Positions 44,992 through 57,630 of a stretch of DNA of 64,000 nt are shown piece by piece. Source of the DNA: Entonaema liquescens (taxonomy: Eukaryota > Ascomycota > Sordariomycetes > Xylariales > Xylariaceae). The notes beneath the pieces are model-generated. The model made no database searches. It had not been told where the DNA came from and saw nothing but the letters and a program-made list of their open reading frames with translations. Each line of letters starts with the position of its first letter. Position 1 is the first letter of the stretch. Made by a program: the position numbers and the translations under genes. Location of the stretch: NCBI GenBank assembly GCA_902805475.1, contig CADCSX010000003.1, positions 2,976,001-3,040,000 on the forward strand, read 5' to 3'.

Positions 44992-46867
44992 TGCTACTGT
45001 GTATGAATAGCCGAAGACGAGCGCGACTGCGTTGTGGCTTATCTGTAAATCCGGTAGACTAAGATCACAGAACCACATGTATAGTAGACATGAATAAGAT
45101 ATATGATTAATCTCATCTTATATCTTTTATACCAGGTGCCGAGTACATCTCTAATTGACGATGCCCCTTGCGTAGGAGGAACTCAATGACAGCGAAATCT
45201 CTCTTATCAACATTGATGCTCTTGTTAAATTCAGACCTAAAGTACATGTTAGTCTACTACGCAGAATAGGAGTATATTAACCTAAATTCGGTGAAATACC
45301 TGATAAACGATTCAAAGTGCGGCCGTGTAGCCTGTGATCACCCGTCAGTTATAATGGTAGTCTGAAAGTTAAGCACAGCTATACGAACCACGGGTTTCTT
45401 GCGGCTTTCACGGAGGCATTTGCGGTAAAGTGACAATACATCTTTTTGCAAGCCCGAAAGACGCATTTTGAATGATTGTAATATCCAAGGAAGGGATAGT
45501 ACTGCATATATGTATGAGTTGAAATGAAGTCTGCTTTCACTTGATGTGGAAGTCTCGGACATCATCAATTCGATTGCAACAAATTTAGATTGAAATTCGC
45601 CCCCATTGTTTCATAGGCAAGTTTCTTAGGGGTCTAATATATTCGCTAATGAGAGTATTTCAAGTAACGCGGTTGAACACGTAAAAATTAGATATTTGTA
45701 TTTGAATAAGTCTAATGGAAATTTGCTGAGGAGAGTATTCTATATTCATTATCCCAACAACGCCCCTTCATGAACTATAATACAGTAGTTTGAGCCCGTC
45801 AACGGTGGTTGTGACAAAAAGTAAGTAGTACATATTTTTCATCATAATTGTGACCACATGGACGAGGAAGTTCCATTATGATGAAGGAAGGCGCTTCATC
45901 GGGACCGAAAATAAGTTCTTATTCCCTGAATAGCGACCCAACCAGCGACGACGACCGTCACTATGATGCGTAGCTCGCGCACCGCCGCCGCGGTACTCGG
46001 ATCAAAGCGGATCGTGTGCACGTGGTTTATGGCGCCTCCGTGCTGTGCGGCAAGCGAGAAGGATTCCATATTTCTTGTGTACTTCGAAATATCTTGTAGA
46101 CCGTGCTGAATAACTGTAGGCTTGTTCGATAGTTATAAGATAGATTTTATTGAAGTAAAATGCAGTTTGAATATCAACCTGTCAAGGGTCTATGAGCTCA
46201 TGAGTTCGTTCTTAAAGAGAGTTGATGCTAATTTTAGGAGGTGGTTGTCGGACATTGATGAGATCACAAAGTTCATGATTCCGGTGGCTGGCCAAGGTTG
46301 GAAATAGTTTAGCGACACAATTCAAAGTTTTGTGGATTCTTGTCTCTCACTTTTATCACTTTTGAACTTCAATAACATAAAAACCACTCGACTTCTTTCT
46401 CAATCTTATGACATGAGGAACCGAGTAGAACTTATTATAGCTGTGATACTTTGAACTTATTCTCCCTCGTAAGTAAATGGACAGGTTCGTAATTATTCTG
46501 CTCATATAAACCGGGGAAATGTGTGACATCAACTCCCAGATTCAGACATGGTACTCGGTGATAGCATCATTTCATTTTTCGCTACCTATTTTTGAACTTG
46601 ACCGCCCGCCGGATGAAGATGCCTTAAAGGCCATACATTCATTGTATATAAAAACTCCCATTGCCCCCCGAACCAGTCCGCGACGACGGAGAGGAGCAAC
46701 ATGCATGCAAATTCGCTAAGTGAGGGTATCGAGCATGCAAGAAGCGACCTTCTCGCTCATGTAACAACAGCAAACAGCATCCCCATTAATAATAATAAAT
46801 CTTCGTTAAAAACCCACCCGACCATGACATCAACATTAAAATAAATAAATAATACGTCCTGTTCGAA
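44992..46867. other. intergenic region, no convincing gene
   Basis: About 1.9 kb, AT-leaning. Short frames near 45.34-45.57 and 46.12-46.31 kb have no motif. No repeat recognised. Confidence 0.4.
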
Positions 46868-48706
46868 TTACACCTTTTGAGGAACGTCGTGCGTCTCAAT
46901 CGCAACCTCCTTCTCGACCTGCTCTAGGTTTAGACGAGCCACAGCCGCCTCCTCGCCGTCGATAACCTTGGCTAGCTCCTCGAGCGTGGGGCCCTTAGTC
47001 TCGACGTACATGAAGTAGACGAAGGCGAGCTCGCAGCAGATCCAGCAGGTGTAGATGATGTACAGCTTCCAGGCGTGGTCGAGGCCGAACGCCTCGAACG
47101 CGACGGGGTTGGCATACACGTTGAGGCACAGCGCGGCCTGGACCATGATGTTCAGGATCATGAGGCCCTTGGCGCGCAGCTTGTACGGCAGGATCTCGAT
47201 GGCGTAACCCACGAGCAGACCCGACCACGCGAACGAGTAGAAGAAGCTGAACAGCCAGATGAAGAAGATCATCGCGTAGTTGGACCCTGGCGATTTGTGC
47301 TCGCCGTAGAGCCCCGCGCACAGCGTCCAGAACACAAATACGCCTAACATGCCCGCCGTCGAGGTCAGGAACATTGGCCGTCGACCCCATCGGTCTACGA
47401 GCATGGCCATCGTCACCGAGACGATAAGAGACAGGATCATTTGGCCTCCGGAAAGCTAGGTAGAAAAAAAAGTCAAGTTAGAAACAGGTTTTCTTCTTTT
47501 TAATTAGTAAGAACTAGTTATGGTAAAACTTACACCGAACTTGGAGTTGGAGTCCGTCACACCGGCCTGGTCGTAGAGGGTGCTGGCAAAGTTGGAAATG
47601 ATAGCGTTGCCAGACCACTGGGAGAAAAGACCCAGAGAGAGTAGAACCACCAAGCGGTAACGGTTTCCCTTGGTCTTGAGAAAGTCGGCGTAGCTGCTGT
47701 TCGTCTTGCTCTCCATCTCCAGCTTGATGGTCTCCCTGATCTCGCGGTACTCGAACTGCACCGTCGGGTGCTGGGCGTTGCCGTTGGCGTGGTATCTGGC
47801 GAGGATCGCGAGGGCCTGGTCGTGCTTGTCCTTGGCCATCAGGTATCGAGGCGACTCGGGGATCCACCAGATGAATATGATCTGGATGACGGAGGGGAGG
47901 GCCTGGAGGATGGCGGGAATACGCCACGACCAGTCGTTCTGGATGTAGTTTGTTCCGAAAGAGAGCCACGACACGACTACGAAACTGTTAGCAATCCCAG
48001 GATAATGCGAGGCTTCAACAGGCGAGACGTACTGATGGCACCGACGTTCCATAGACAGTTGTAGACAGCCGTGAGACGACCACGGTGTTGGGGGTGAGCG
48101 ATCTCAGTCAACAACATGGGAGAAGCTATTTGCGCCAGACTGTTTCCGAACCCCATCATGACACGACCGCCCATGAAAGTGTTGATGTTCTGCGAGGTTC
48201 CCTGGAGAACGGCGCCGACAATCATGATAACGCAACCGATGACGATGGGCATTTTCCGGCCAAAGTTATCGGCTATGACAGGGCTATGACACGTCAGAAC
48301 ATACTGCCGCGGCGCAGGATAAAGCGATTCAGGCAGGCACTTACACCAGGGGAATCGAGGCTAAGCTACCAATCTGATATAATGCAGCTAGGAGACCGAG
48401 TTGTGATCCTTGCGGGTTGTTGAAGAACTTCTTCCACGTTTCGAACACTTGTACGGAGTTGAAGAAGGAGCTATAAGTTCGTTAGTTAGCATATTCTACC
48501 ATATCTAGGAAGCTGCTTGCGTGTAAGTCATACCCATCGTAACCAGTAGTCGCCGAGGCGACGCAGAGTATAAAGCAGTAGAAGTATAGCTTCCTCAAGC
48601 CGGGGTCCCTTATCCAGTCAACCTTCTCGAAAGCCGGGGCCTCCTCCTGCGCGTGCGCGAGTTCCTCCTTACGAGGCGCCTTCTGTGCGATGACGCCGAT
48701 CGCCAT
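46868..48706 (-). CDS. MFS sugar transporter (lactose-permease/hexose-type)
   Basis: A 12-helix sugar porter of the plasma membrane. Five exons chain in phase: 48706-48534, 48470-48345, 48283-48033, 47976-47534 and 47455-46868, giving 526 aa. Sugar-porter signatures are visible: NFGRKMPIVIG after helix 2, GRVMMGFGNSLAQIASPMLL, WRIPAILQALPS, PESPRYLMAKDK at the end of the first half, DRWGRRP in the second half, and VETKGPTLEEL after helix 12. The overall look resembles the lactose-permease/quinate subgroup of fungal sugar transporters; the substrate cannot be set. The start at 48,706 (MAIGVIAQK) was preferred to an upstream in-frame ATG because it matches the usual short N-tail. Confidence 0.9.
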
Positions 48707-51700
48707 TGTGTCGGTCTGGTCGCGAACTTTCTGTCTTTTACACCACACTGGCGAGTTATGTCGAGATGCTGCAACCTAAAGGGAGACTCTAGCTGGTCCT
48801 CCGGTGAGGTTGAGGCTTACGGGGAAAGCTTAGTCTCTTTGAAGTCGAAAGGGTAAGAGACGTGAGTGTCTTACAGCGAGGTGTCTCGAAACACAGCTCG
48901 ATGGGAACGGAGGACCAGATATATTATTATATGATCTATGGGAGAGACCAGGGCCCGTAGCAAGGGTGCCATCTTACAATAGGACGGGCGAGCGGACCGG
49001 TAGAGGAGCTCACTTGCACGAATTGCACCTAGTCCGTAGCCATCTCACTTCCTGAACGCGAGATCTGGAATGGGACCCTTTCTCATGGTAAGGTACTCAC
49101 ATGTGTGAGTGGGTTGCGGGTCTTCCTTACCCCATTGCCCCCCATCCCCTAGTCTCCCCCCCCGTGGCGCCATGGCCCATGGGGAATTAGGACCAAGTAA
49201 GTAAACGGACCGGGGTATGGGCTATTACTAGGGGCCACCCGTTGGCCATGGGAGCTTTGGGGATCGAGAAAAGACAGAAAGAAAAAAGAAAAAAATCCGC
49301 ATTTCGGTTAATGATCTTAATTCTGGATGCGCCGAGCACTAGCGATCTGGGTTCCGGCCGAGTTGCAACGCCACCCGCACATAATCAGGTCAACAGCAAC
49401 CCGTTTGGTATGCCTTGCAGGAGCTCTATATTGCCCGGTAGTACATTTTGCATCTGCAATAGGCATATACCTTTGTTATAGGCCCTCGTGCTACGTACCG
49501 TTTTGGTAGTAGTAGATCTTCTACCGTGCCTGGGATAATTTTACGGGAGGGTAGTTCTTCGCCGTTGTATTGACCGCCCGCCCATGTCACGATTTTGATA
49601 TGGTAAACAGTCAGGTTGGCCGGGGGGCCCCAGAAGCATTGGAACTCTTCGAGAAACGCATAACAATATGTCCTGACTATACATAGTACCATAGTACGGC
49701 AATCGTAGATGCCGTGTGATGAGTTCCCCTTCCCTCAGCGAGTAGCACGATACAAGTTATCTTTGGTTGGATATAATCGATTTGCGGGGAAATACTCGAC
49801 CAGTAACACCGATATCCTGGACCTGATCCCACCGCGGGACGTGAGAGACGAACTTGGTTCTGCTTGGGTTGTGTAAGTTAACCTATGCCAAATGCATTCG
49901 TATAGTATTCCTCCTATTGGTGGCAATTGGGTAACATCTAGGTGGTGTCCTACTATTCTAGCGACAACACCATTTGGGGACGACAGCTCTGTTTCATGAT
50001 GATCAACCCATGCCCTCTTCAAATTGTCTCCTACTGTGAATTCATTTACGACCTGTGCCCCGAACTCTGTGGGACTACGATCGTCTATTCTGATTCTAGC
50101 CTAGACTAATTGGTTCCACGGTGTCGGAGACGGCCTAGAATATAATACCTTGACTACTGTATTAGGCAGAATGAATTAGAATACGATCCATGCACGTCAG
50201 AATCGTTAGGAGAGTTTTGCGCGTGGGATAGCATAGTGTCGAAGCTTTGAGTCCCTTGTCGGAGGTGTAAGTCCCCTTGTCGATGAGAGCCAGAGGGATT
50301 GTCGTTGAATTTGCAGGACCCTCATAAGTCACACCTTGGCTAGAATAGATTGACCTATCGCTTATATTGCAAATAGAGGTTGCACCGCAGCGAAGCAAGC
50401 GAATTTGGTTACAGTGAAAGCATCTCTATTACCGTACGCGTATATGTTCATGTGGCTGGCAAATCTGACCACTGAGATCAGCTATACTTGAAAAGTCTTC
50501 GCCGTCAGAGGAATCCATTATTCAGAGCTTTCTTCTCGTCCATAGAAAACAGATTCGTATTGTTGGGATAATGCTATATCTGACCCGAACTATTCTGCGG
50601 CGGTCGTAGCAGAATTAAATTAACCATGCTTGGCATTCCGCCCCCCCTCTTCGATCCCCATTCTCTCCAATGGTCCTCGTCCATCTTTGGACGCTTATGA
50701 CATGCCCTATTGGGTAGATTGCTAAAAAGAGCTACTGGTCCTCCACCCAACTGCCTATATGGCATTTTGGAGAAGCTTGAGTTGACTTAGGTACATTACT
50801 GTATAATACATCGTCCCTCCATTTACACACTTTCGTTAGAAATTCGATCTACCTGTAGTCTAACAGCTTCAGATAAGAATGAAAGGAACATTAGGAAATT
50901 AGACCGACCGCTAGGGTTTTCGGAATAGTAATCAGCTCAGACCTGGTCAGGCGCTCAGCTGTCAGCCAGCAGATATCTCGCTTTCGGGATAACGTCCCGC
51001 GAAGCCGGACAATTAGGGGAGTCGAGTTAAGCAAAAGACAATGCGCAATTGCTTTCGAGCCTCAATACAAATTCAGGTTTAGTGGCTAACGCCCTTAATT
51101 AGCAAGCCACATGGCACTTTTGCTACGGCTCATTGTCCCAGTTGGGATATCGTAAGGTCTTGGACAAGCGTCTAAATTGAGAAATAGGCTCTTGCTAGGC
51201 CGCTAGACTACTGTTGCTAATCGTCGTCATTGATTTCTACCGATATAGGACGATGCTGTGTAGATGCGGTGTAAGTGATTTCCTGTTGTACCTCGGGGCG
51301 CTGGTTCCACCACCGAGCCTACGCGCCGGATTCCAGCAAGCTGCAGATCCCCCGTGAGCTGTTACCAACTGTAGTAGAGCGTTCTTTAGTTCGCCCCCCA
51401 GACCTGGGGAACTAGAACGCTAACTTGTAGAGGTGTCCCCGTGGGAGCCCCGGGTTTCTTGAAGGAATGGCATTGTCGGACCGCTGTCACGGCGCACGAG
51501 AATAGCATGTCACGACAGCTGAACCGATAGCTTCAAAAGGAGCTGTTAGCGTTTTTCGCTTAGAAGCTGTAATCGTCAATTCATGTTAGGTCATCAATGA
51601 GGCGGCGAGTTTGTGCCTCTCATACGCCGCATAATGCATTTTAGAAGATTAATCGCTCGATCCGATACGTTAATGCTGGGCATACATTCTTGAAATCTTG

Positions 51701-54267
51701 GACCCTCAGCTGCCCGTTCTGAAATCTAGACCGGTGGATCATCGTTGGTAAGTCGAGGATGAAGGCATTTAGCCTAAATGCGGCAAAAATGCCTGGTCAT
51801 TCATTTGCCGGGGCCCCATGTACAACAGATCAGGGGTCATATTAGCGGAAGCTTCCGAGGCAACGCGCGCTCTGCCAGGATCGCGGGATGGTGCATTTCT
51901 GAGAGCTGTACTATGCAGCACATGCCAGCCTCGTAAAGTTAGCTCGACGAAGTCATCTATGATAGTCTGAAGTACTTGCGGATGATGAAGCCGTGAAAGT
52001 AGTTAAAGATTCGTTAGCGAGCATCGACGTGGTCCTTAGTTTTTCAATAGATCATTTCACCACGGCTAGAATATGAGACTAACAACTACATCTAACCGCC
52101 GTAACGGAAGCCCAATCTTACAGTTTCATCAGATGTAAGCCGTCGCTGTAAATCTACTCGTCCCTCGGCCATCCGACGTGCTTTGTTTACTATGTAATGA
52201 CCAGAAAGGGGCTGCTTCTGTCCTATTCTAATGTCTGTCTATAGGTTCAACATTAGTATTGTGGGAGCCCAGAAGGACGAGCCAGAAATGATAGTTCCCA
52301 TCAACAAGATTTCCCTCAGGGCACCGCGTTTGGAGTTTCTATCTGAGTTATACTCGGTTGAAAGTAGATACTGAGATAGTCGACGCAAGGAAGAGCTGAG
52401 CTAAATACTATAACTGATTGGTCGCCTGGCATGCACTATCTTATTCCCATGTGTTTGCTGAGGAAATCTATTTCTGTCGACTGCATAAATCAAGCGGCGA
52501 AATTCTATCAGTTACGGGCTCGAACACATTCAACCTGACAGCGACAAATACCCGTTGAGCCCACATAGCACCCGGAATGCGGCGACATCGAAGGGCACAC
52601 CGGGAGGGCATAAATTCGCTCATGGCCTGCATAACTTGGAATATCAAATAGACCGAGCAATTGCACCGAACAGTGGATTCTGCTTTTATTACTCCTGCTG
52701 AACGCCAGTTAATGCATAATGCATTTTGAGGTCTATCGCCTCATGTCTATCCGATCCGGAACGCCGGCTCGCCGTAATCCAAATCGGTCCCTTAATGTAC
52801 AGAGGTTTTCCCGAAAGTGATCGCGATCTCTCTCTTTTTGGTTCATTGAAACTCTATACTTGGAACCCGAAGCTGGCCATACATGTTCGATACTGATCTA
52901 TGGTAGTCTTGCAATCGCTAGCGGGGTCGGCTGCTTTCGAGAATAGCATGCATTCGTCGCGCTTCGACTTCTCATCTTTGCAAACACAGCAGGGCTAACA
53001 AATGTACTAATTAGTAGGTTTCTAAAAGTGAAAGCTATTGTGTTTGTACCCTAGGCTTTGACGTTGCGACTGCTTGGGAGCCGGGGCTCACGACAGGCTT
53101 GATCTCGGAGTTGGAAACCGAGGCTATGTCAAATTAGCAAGAGACAATAGTCAATAGAATAGTCAATAGACAATTTGACAGGCTCCTTACGCATTGATAT
53201 GCTTTGCGATGCCATTGCGATTGTGTTCTTGTATGTTCAAGATATATAAAGAACGTGGAGATAAGTTGACGATGTCATGAACTTTTTGTCGCGGAATGTG
53301 GCGGAACTGCGAATTAATGATTCAAAAAAGATGGGATGGTATGACGCGATTTGTAATTGACGAGCGATTACCTAGGCTCAAAAATCACCGATAAGATAAA
53401 ATCTTTATCTAAAATCCGATTTTTGTGGCGCACTTGCACAAACAGAGTTGCTTCGAGTATATATGATGAGCTAATCAATTTAGCTCCGTGAACGACGTCA
53501 AAAGTTCCGAGGTTCCCTCTTTTGGACTTGAGCAATCTGAAATCAAGGTCTTCTAGGCCCTCAACTACCAAAATTTTGGTTAGCCTTACTAGCCGTAGTA
53601 CGAATACATACGGATTCAACATTGTCCAAGTCTTATCCATTATATAACACCATTGCCCACAGTCTTTAGTTACAATGCTATTATGATAAGACATAGTATA
53701 TGTTAAAGGTCATTATTCAGTCATAGGACTCACGCGATAACCACAAGCCATGATGTTTAAAAAATAAAAATAAAAAGGGCATCAAGTATCTGTTGACCGC
53801 AGGCATTTATTGGTCCTGGCCACCTTATAATTATCGGCCACGGTCTCAATCGACACGCCAACTAGCAAGCCATTGCAATCATAATGTGCCTACCACATTG
53901 TACGGCCTATGGCTGGTTACCAGCTAGGGGGAGCTGAACCAGCCTTAACAGCAAACTCCACACCAGCTGGCGGCAATGTGGGTACGATGACAGGGCCTAC
54001 GATAGTCAAATCGAAAGAACATTGCATTTGATACACCCTATCGTCTATGCTATCCCAAAAGACCCTTCCTTCGTAGCTTTAATTCAGTGTTCCAGCCTCT
54101 TATACTTACCTACGATGCTAATATAATCTATTAAGCCTGCCCGTCCAGTGGCAGAGGAATTTTATAATTCTCTTCGGTCAATTTATCGTTCTTTAGTATT
54201 TCGAGAATTCTTATTCTATTGCCGACGGAGCCGAGTTGTTCAGGGGCATTTATATTGGGAACTAAAC
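48707..54267. other. gene-poor stretch of 5.5 kb
   Basis: No complete gene is recognised. Between 49.4 and 50.4 kb several minus-strand frames follow each other and may be remains of a gene. From about 50.77 to 53.37 kb there is no frame of 60 codons in any of six frames, although base composition is ordinary. A minus-strand 108-codon frame at 53,368-53,694 has no recognised family. No tRNA was found by eye. Confidence 0.5.
49426..50398 (-). pseudogene. possible degenerate coding region, unknown product
   Basis: Three successive minus-strand frames lie close together: 50398-50162, about 50098-49735 and 49692-49426. They occupy different phases with stops between them. The middle one reads through IDDRSPTEFGAQVVNEF and VARIVGHHLDVTQLPPIGG, which looks like real protein rather than a shadow, since no gene lies on the other strand. 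I do not recognise the family. It could also be a gene with introns I have not resolved. Confidence 0.25.
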
Positions 54268-56162
54268 ATGGCAACGAGCCTTCGTACTGCGGTACTGGTT
54301 GCGCTTGCGGCTATACCTACAGTCCAATCCGTTACGCCAGCTCCAATAGAAGTTATTAAAACATTAACCCAAACGGCACGCTCTCAAGAAGTACGCATAG
54401 GTGACGTTGGGTGTACCTGTGAACTACTTCGCAGTGCTTTGACCAATCCAAATGGCACACTACTCCCCTCAGACGGGGTAACTTACGAAGATGCCAAAGA
54501 CGAAAACTAGTAGGTTATTTCCCGAATATACAGGTATCAGGAATCTCCCAAGGATTAATTTGTTCCGTTTCTAGTTCTGCCGCATGTAGGCTCCCAGCTG
54601 CGTGTATTGTCAGCCCAAAAAGTTCACAGGAGGTTTCTACGGTTATAAAGATACTCTCTCAGACTGCAACCAAATTTGCCATTAGAAGCGGTGGTCATAA
54701 CTACATTCCGGGCTTCGCCAGTGTCAGCGAAGAAGGGATTCTAATTTCGCTCTCAAGTCTCAACTCGACTGAGTTATTAGAAGATAAGAAAACCGCCAAA
54801 GTTGGACCTGGAAGTAGATGGCAGGCAGTTTATGAAACCCTTGTGCCGGAGGGCCTGGTTGTGGTTGGGGGCCGTGTCGGTCCTGTCGGTGTTGGCGGGC
54901 TGATGCTCGGAGGTGAGTTGATCATGTCGCTTATGACGAAGATATCCTAAATCAGTCGAAGCTAATATTAACAAGGTGGGCTAAGCTACTTCTCAACTCA
55001 ACGAGGTCTTGCATTTGATAATGTTAAATCATATGAGGTCGTTCTTGCTGATGGCTCTATTGTCATTGCTTCGGCTGATAACAAGTATTCGGACCTACAT
55101 AAGGGGTTAAGAGGCGGCGCCTCTAACCTTGGTATAGTAACAGGTTATGAGCTTTACACATACCCTGTTGGGGACTTTTACGTCGACGCTCGCGCATATA
55201 GCCCCAACCATACTGCTGATTTCTTACGTGCCGTTGCCGAATATCATGAGGAGGGACAGTTAGACCCCTTATCAAGTGTTAGTGGTATGTATAACCTATC
55301 CTGGGACGCGAATTCACCTTTCATAGTCCAAGCTAACATAAGAGTAGTATGTGGCAACGTCCTTTATACTCAATCCCGGATTATATAGCGTATTAATTTA
55401 TTACAGATCCAACTACTCGAAAGTGGCCCAACTATTCTTCTACTATACAACAAACCAATACAACAAACCAATACAACAAACCAATACAACAAACCAATAC
55501 AACAAGCCCGAGCCTTTGATGCATTTCATTCCCTTGGACCATACCAACCAATCTTACCGGCTTTCAACGGTTCACTCTTGGATATTATGGCATTAACGGG
55601 ATCACGGTTCTTGACTGGCGAAATTCGTACTTATGGAGAAACATTTAGTCACAAAGCAGATGCTGATTTAATTGTCGAGCTATATAATATTTTCACGGAG
55701 GAAACGATGAATCTACCTCCCGGTGCTTCCGCGGTTTGGGTACCAAACCCAATCGCAGCTAGTGTGGCTACACTAGGGAAACAATACGGCGGAAATCTGT
55801 TGGGCTTGGAGGAGATTCCGCAACAATGTGAGTCCCTCACTTTTTTTTCCAGCTCACCTCCAGTACGTACTAATAGTATTTTCATAGGGTATGAATGGTA
55901 TATTACGTGGACAGATGCAACTCAAGACGCGGCTATATGGGATATTTCCCAAAGGATAACTCAGCGTTGCACAGATACCGCCAAAGAGAAGGGGCTGCTT
56001 TTACCATACCTCTTCATGAACACGGCTGGTAAGTCACAGAACGTGCTGAAGAGTTACGGAGCGGAAAACGTCGAGTTTATCAAGGCGACGGCAGCTAAAT
56101 ATGATCCCCAACAAGTCTTCCAGACACTACAGAATGATGGGTTCCTCATTCGAAACTTATAA
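54268..56162 (+). CDS. secreted FAD-linked oxidoreductase, berberine-bridge-enzyme-like
   Basis: FAD_binding_4 plus BBE-type oxidase. Five exons chain in phase: 54268-54509, 54575-54912, 54976-55346, 55407-55827 and 55888-56162, giving 548 aa. A signal peptide (MATSLRTAVLVALAAIPTVQS) precedes the FAD domain, where RSGGHNY gives the His that usually binds FAD covalently. The second loop, GGLMLGGGLSYFSTQRG, lacks the Cys of bicovalent members. The BBE C-terminal motif is YDPQQVFQ. Exon 4 contains a 13-bp repeat (55,445-55,505) that inserts about 13 low-complexity residues around NKPIQQTNTTNQYNKPIQQ without changing frame. The last intron (60 nt) has no in-frame stop. Such enzymes often act in secondary metabolism or carbohydrate oxidation; the substrate is unknown. 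Confidence 0.85.
55445..55505 (+). repeat. 13-bp minisatellite inside an exon, about 4.7 units
   Basis: Unit ATACAACAAACCA starts at 55,445, 55,458, 55,471, 55,484 and (partial) 55,497. Units are identical. Three extra units add 39 bp, which preserves the reading frame of the FAD oxidase; other copy-number changes would break it. Confidence 0.92.
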
Positions 56163-56771
56163 GAAGCAGATGATTATACGTTATTTTCTTCTCAGTATAC
56201 TTTCTGGGATGTGGCGTGTGTATATACCTAGACTATAATTCATTGGTGGAGACGATATTAGGACTAATAGCATAATAATTAATTATACTATGATTTTGCC
56301 TCCGGCTGCCGTCTGTAATATACTTCTGCAGAAGCGAAATAAAGAGTCTAGTATATCTCATAGCTATTCCAGATCCTTAATGGTGACATTGATATACTTT
56401 CAGAGGGTGTAGACGCCGCATCATACGCTTGTGATGGAGCGGGTTTGGCGGAATAGGTGGTATAGCATCACATAATTTGCTTCATAACTCTGATAAAACG
56501 GCCCCTTCCACCGTTTAATCGCATATTATCCTATCAGCTCCCGCCTTACCCCGCCAACCCCACCAAAACATATTCCTGGATTTGGACTTGGAACAAACGA
56601 ACATATAGGCACCTATATTTCCAACATCTAGGCAGCTACTTAAGACCTCTATTTAAACAGCTAAAATAATACTCTTCCTGATAGACTTTTCCTATCAGTA
56701 TACACTCATTTACCTCGGGAAAAAACCACAGAAAGTTACATATAACTACCACCTTACCTAAACAGACGACA
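56163..56771. other. intergenic region, promoter of tubulin cofactor A gene
   Basis: About 600 bp between two same-direction genes. AT-leaning and without recognisable motifs. Confidence 0.4.
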
Positions 56772-57272
56772 ATGCCCGCCCCATCACCCCTCACCATCGC
56801 GACGCAGTCCGTCCAGCGCCTCGTCAAGGAAGAAAAGTACTACCGGAAGGAGCTCACGCAGCAGTCGGAGCGCGTCAAGAAGCTCGAGGCGGATCTGAAA
56901 GCCGCAGGCGATGCCGCGGACAGCAACTCCGGGTTCGTCTTGAAGCAGGAGGTATGTCTAGACTCTTCGTTACTTACCCCTTTATTTCTATGGCCAATCA
57001 TATGGTTACTATATACGTAGATAGATAGATAGATAGGTATGTATTTGCGTATAATAGTGTGCTGACGATTCCTCTCTACCGTGTAGCAAAAAGCCGTAGA
57101 CGAGACCCGAGCCGTCTTCGCCCCGCTGAACAAGCGCATCGAAGAAGCCGTCCAACGGCTCGAGGAACAGATCGCGACAGCCGAGAGCGAGAACGCACCC
57201 GCCGAGGAAATAAGCAAGGCGAAAGAAGCGTTGGAGCTGGGCAGGTCTGTGGAAGAGCCTCCTGTTGCGTAA
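56772..57272 (+). CDS. TBCA: tubulin-specific chaperone A (TBCA/Rbl2)
   Basis: Cofactor A binds beta-tubulin after release from the chaperonin and buffers free beta-tubulin; the yeast homologue is Rbl2. Two exons, 56772-56951 and 57087-57272, join in phase to 121 aa, the normal size for this family. The three-helix bundle is seen in SPLTIATQSVQRLVKEEKYY (helix 1), KELTQQSERVKKLEAD and, in exon 2, RIEEAVQRLEEQ with a third Glu/Lys/Ala helix. The intron has GTATGT and TAG ends and includes a short TAGA microsatellite. The protein is rich in Glu, Lys and Ala and has no signal peptide. Converges on the THO subunit gene. Confidence 0.93.
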
Positions 57273-57630
57273 GAAGGGGGATCTGATTAGATAAAACGAT
57301 AAACTTATGGACTACGACACGAGCATGTGTAGGATTACGAAGAGGAACGAATTAATACAGTGATACCACGATTCCTACCATGACAAAGAGAGGGGGCTAG
57401 AAGCTTGTTTCGTATTATTATTGCTGTTGTCCTTGAGAGGCGGATCTATCTAAGTACCTAGCATAGACTACTTGATAATCGACTGTCCCCTCCCTGTATT
57501 AGTCTAAAACTGTGCCGTTTTGCTTACTGGGTATATCATCTCCTACTCCTGTAATACACAGTTCTTACGACGGATCTAATACTAAGACTCGTCCAAAAAT
57601 TCATCTTCTTTCCGTAGTCCGTAACCCTGG
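57273..57630. other. intergenic region between convergent genes
   Basis: About 360 bp of 3' flanking sequence shared by two convergent genes. No feature recognised. Confidence 0.4.

Noticed and set aside
53368..53694. 108-codon minus-strand frame in the gene-poor stretch
   Set aside because: No motif or flanking exon could be found; isolated frame in otherwise non-coding DNA.
55351..55596. 81-codon frame through the 13-bp repeat as the real FAD-oxidase frame
   Set aside because: It exits the repeat out of frame with the downstream BBE part, whereas the frame from 55,407 is open on both sides and phase-consistent with the splice sites.
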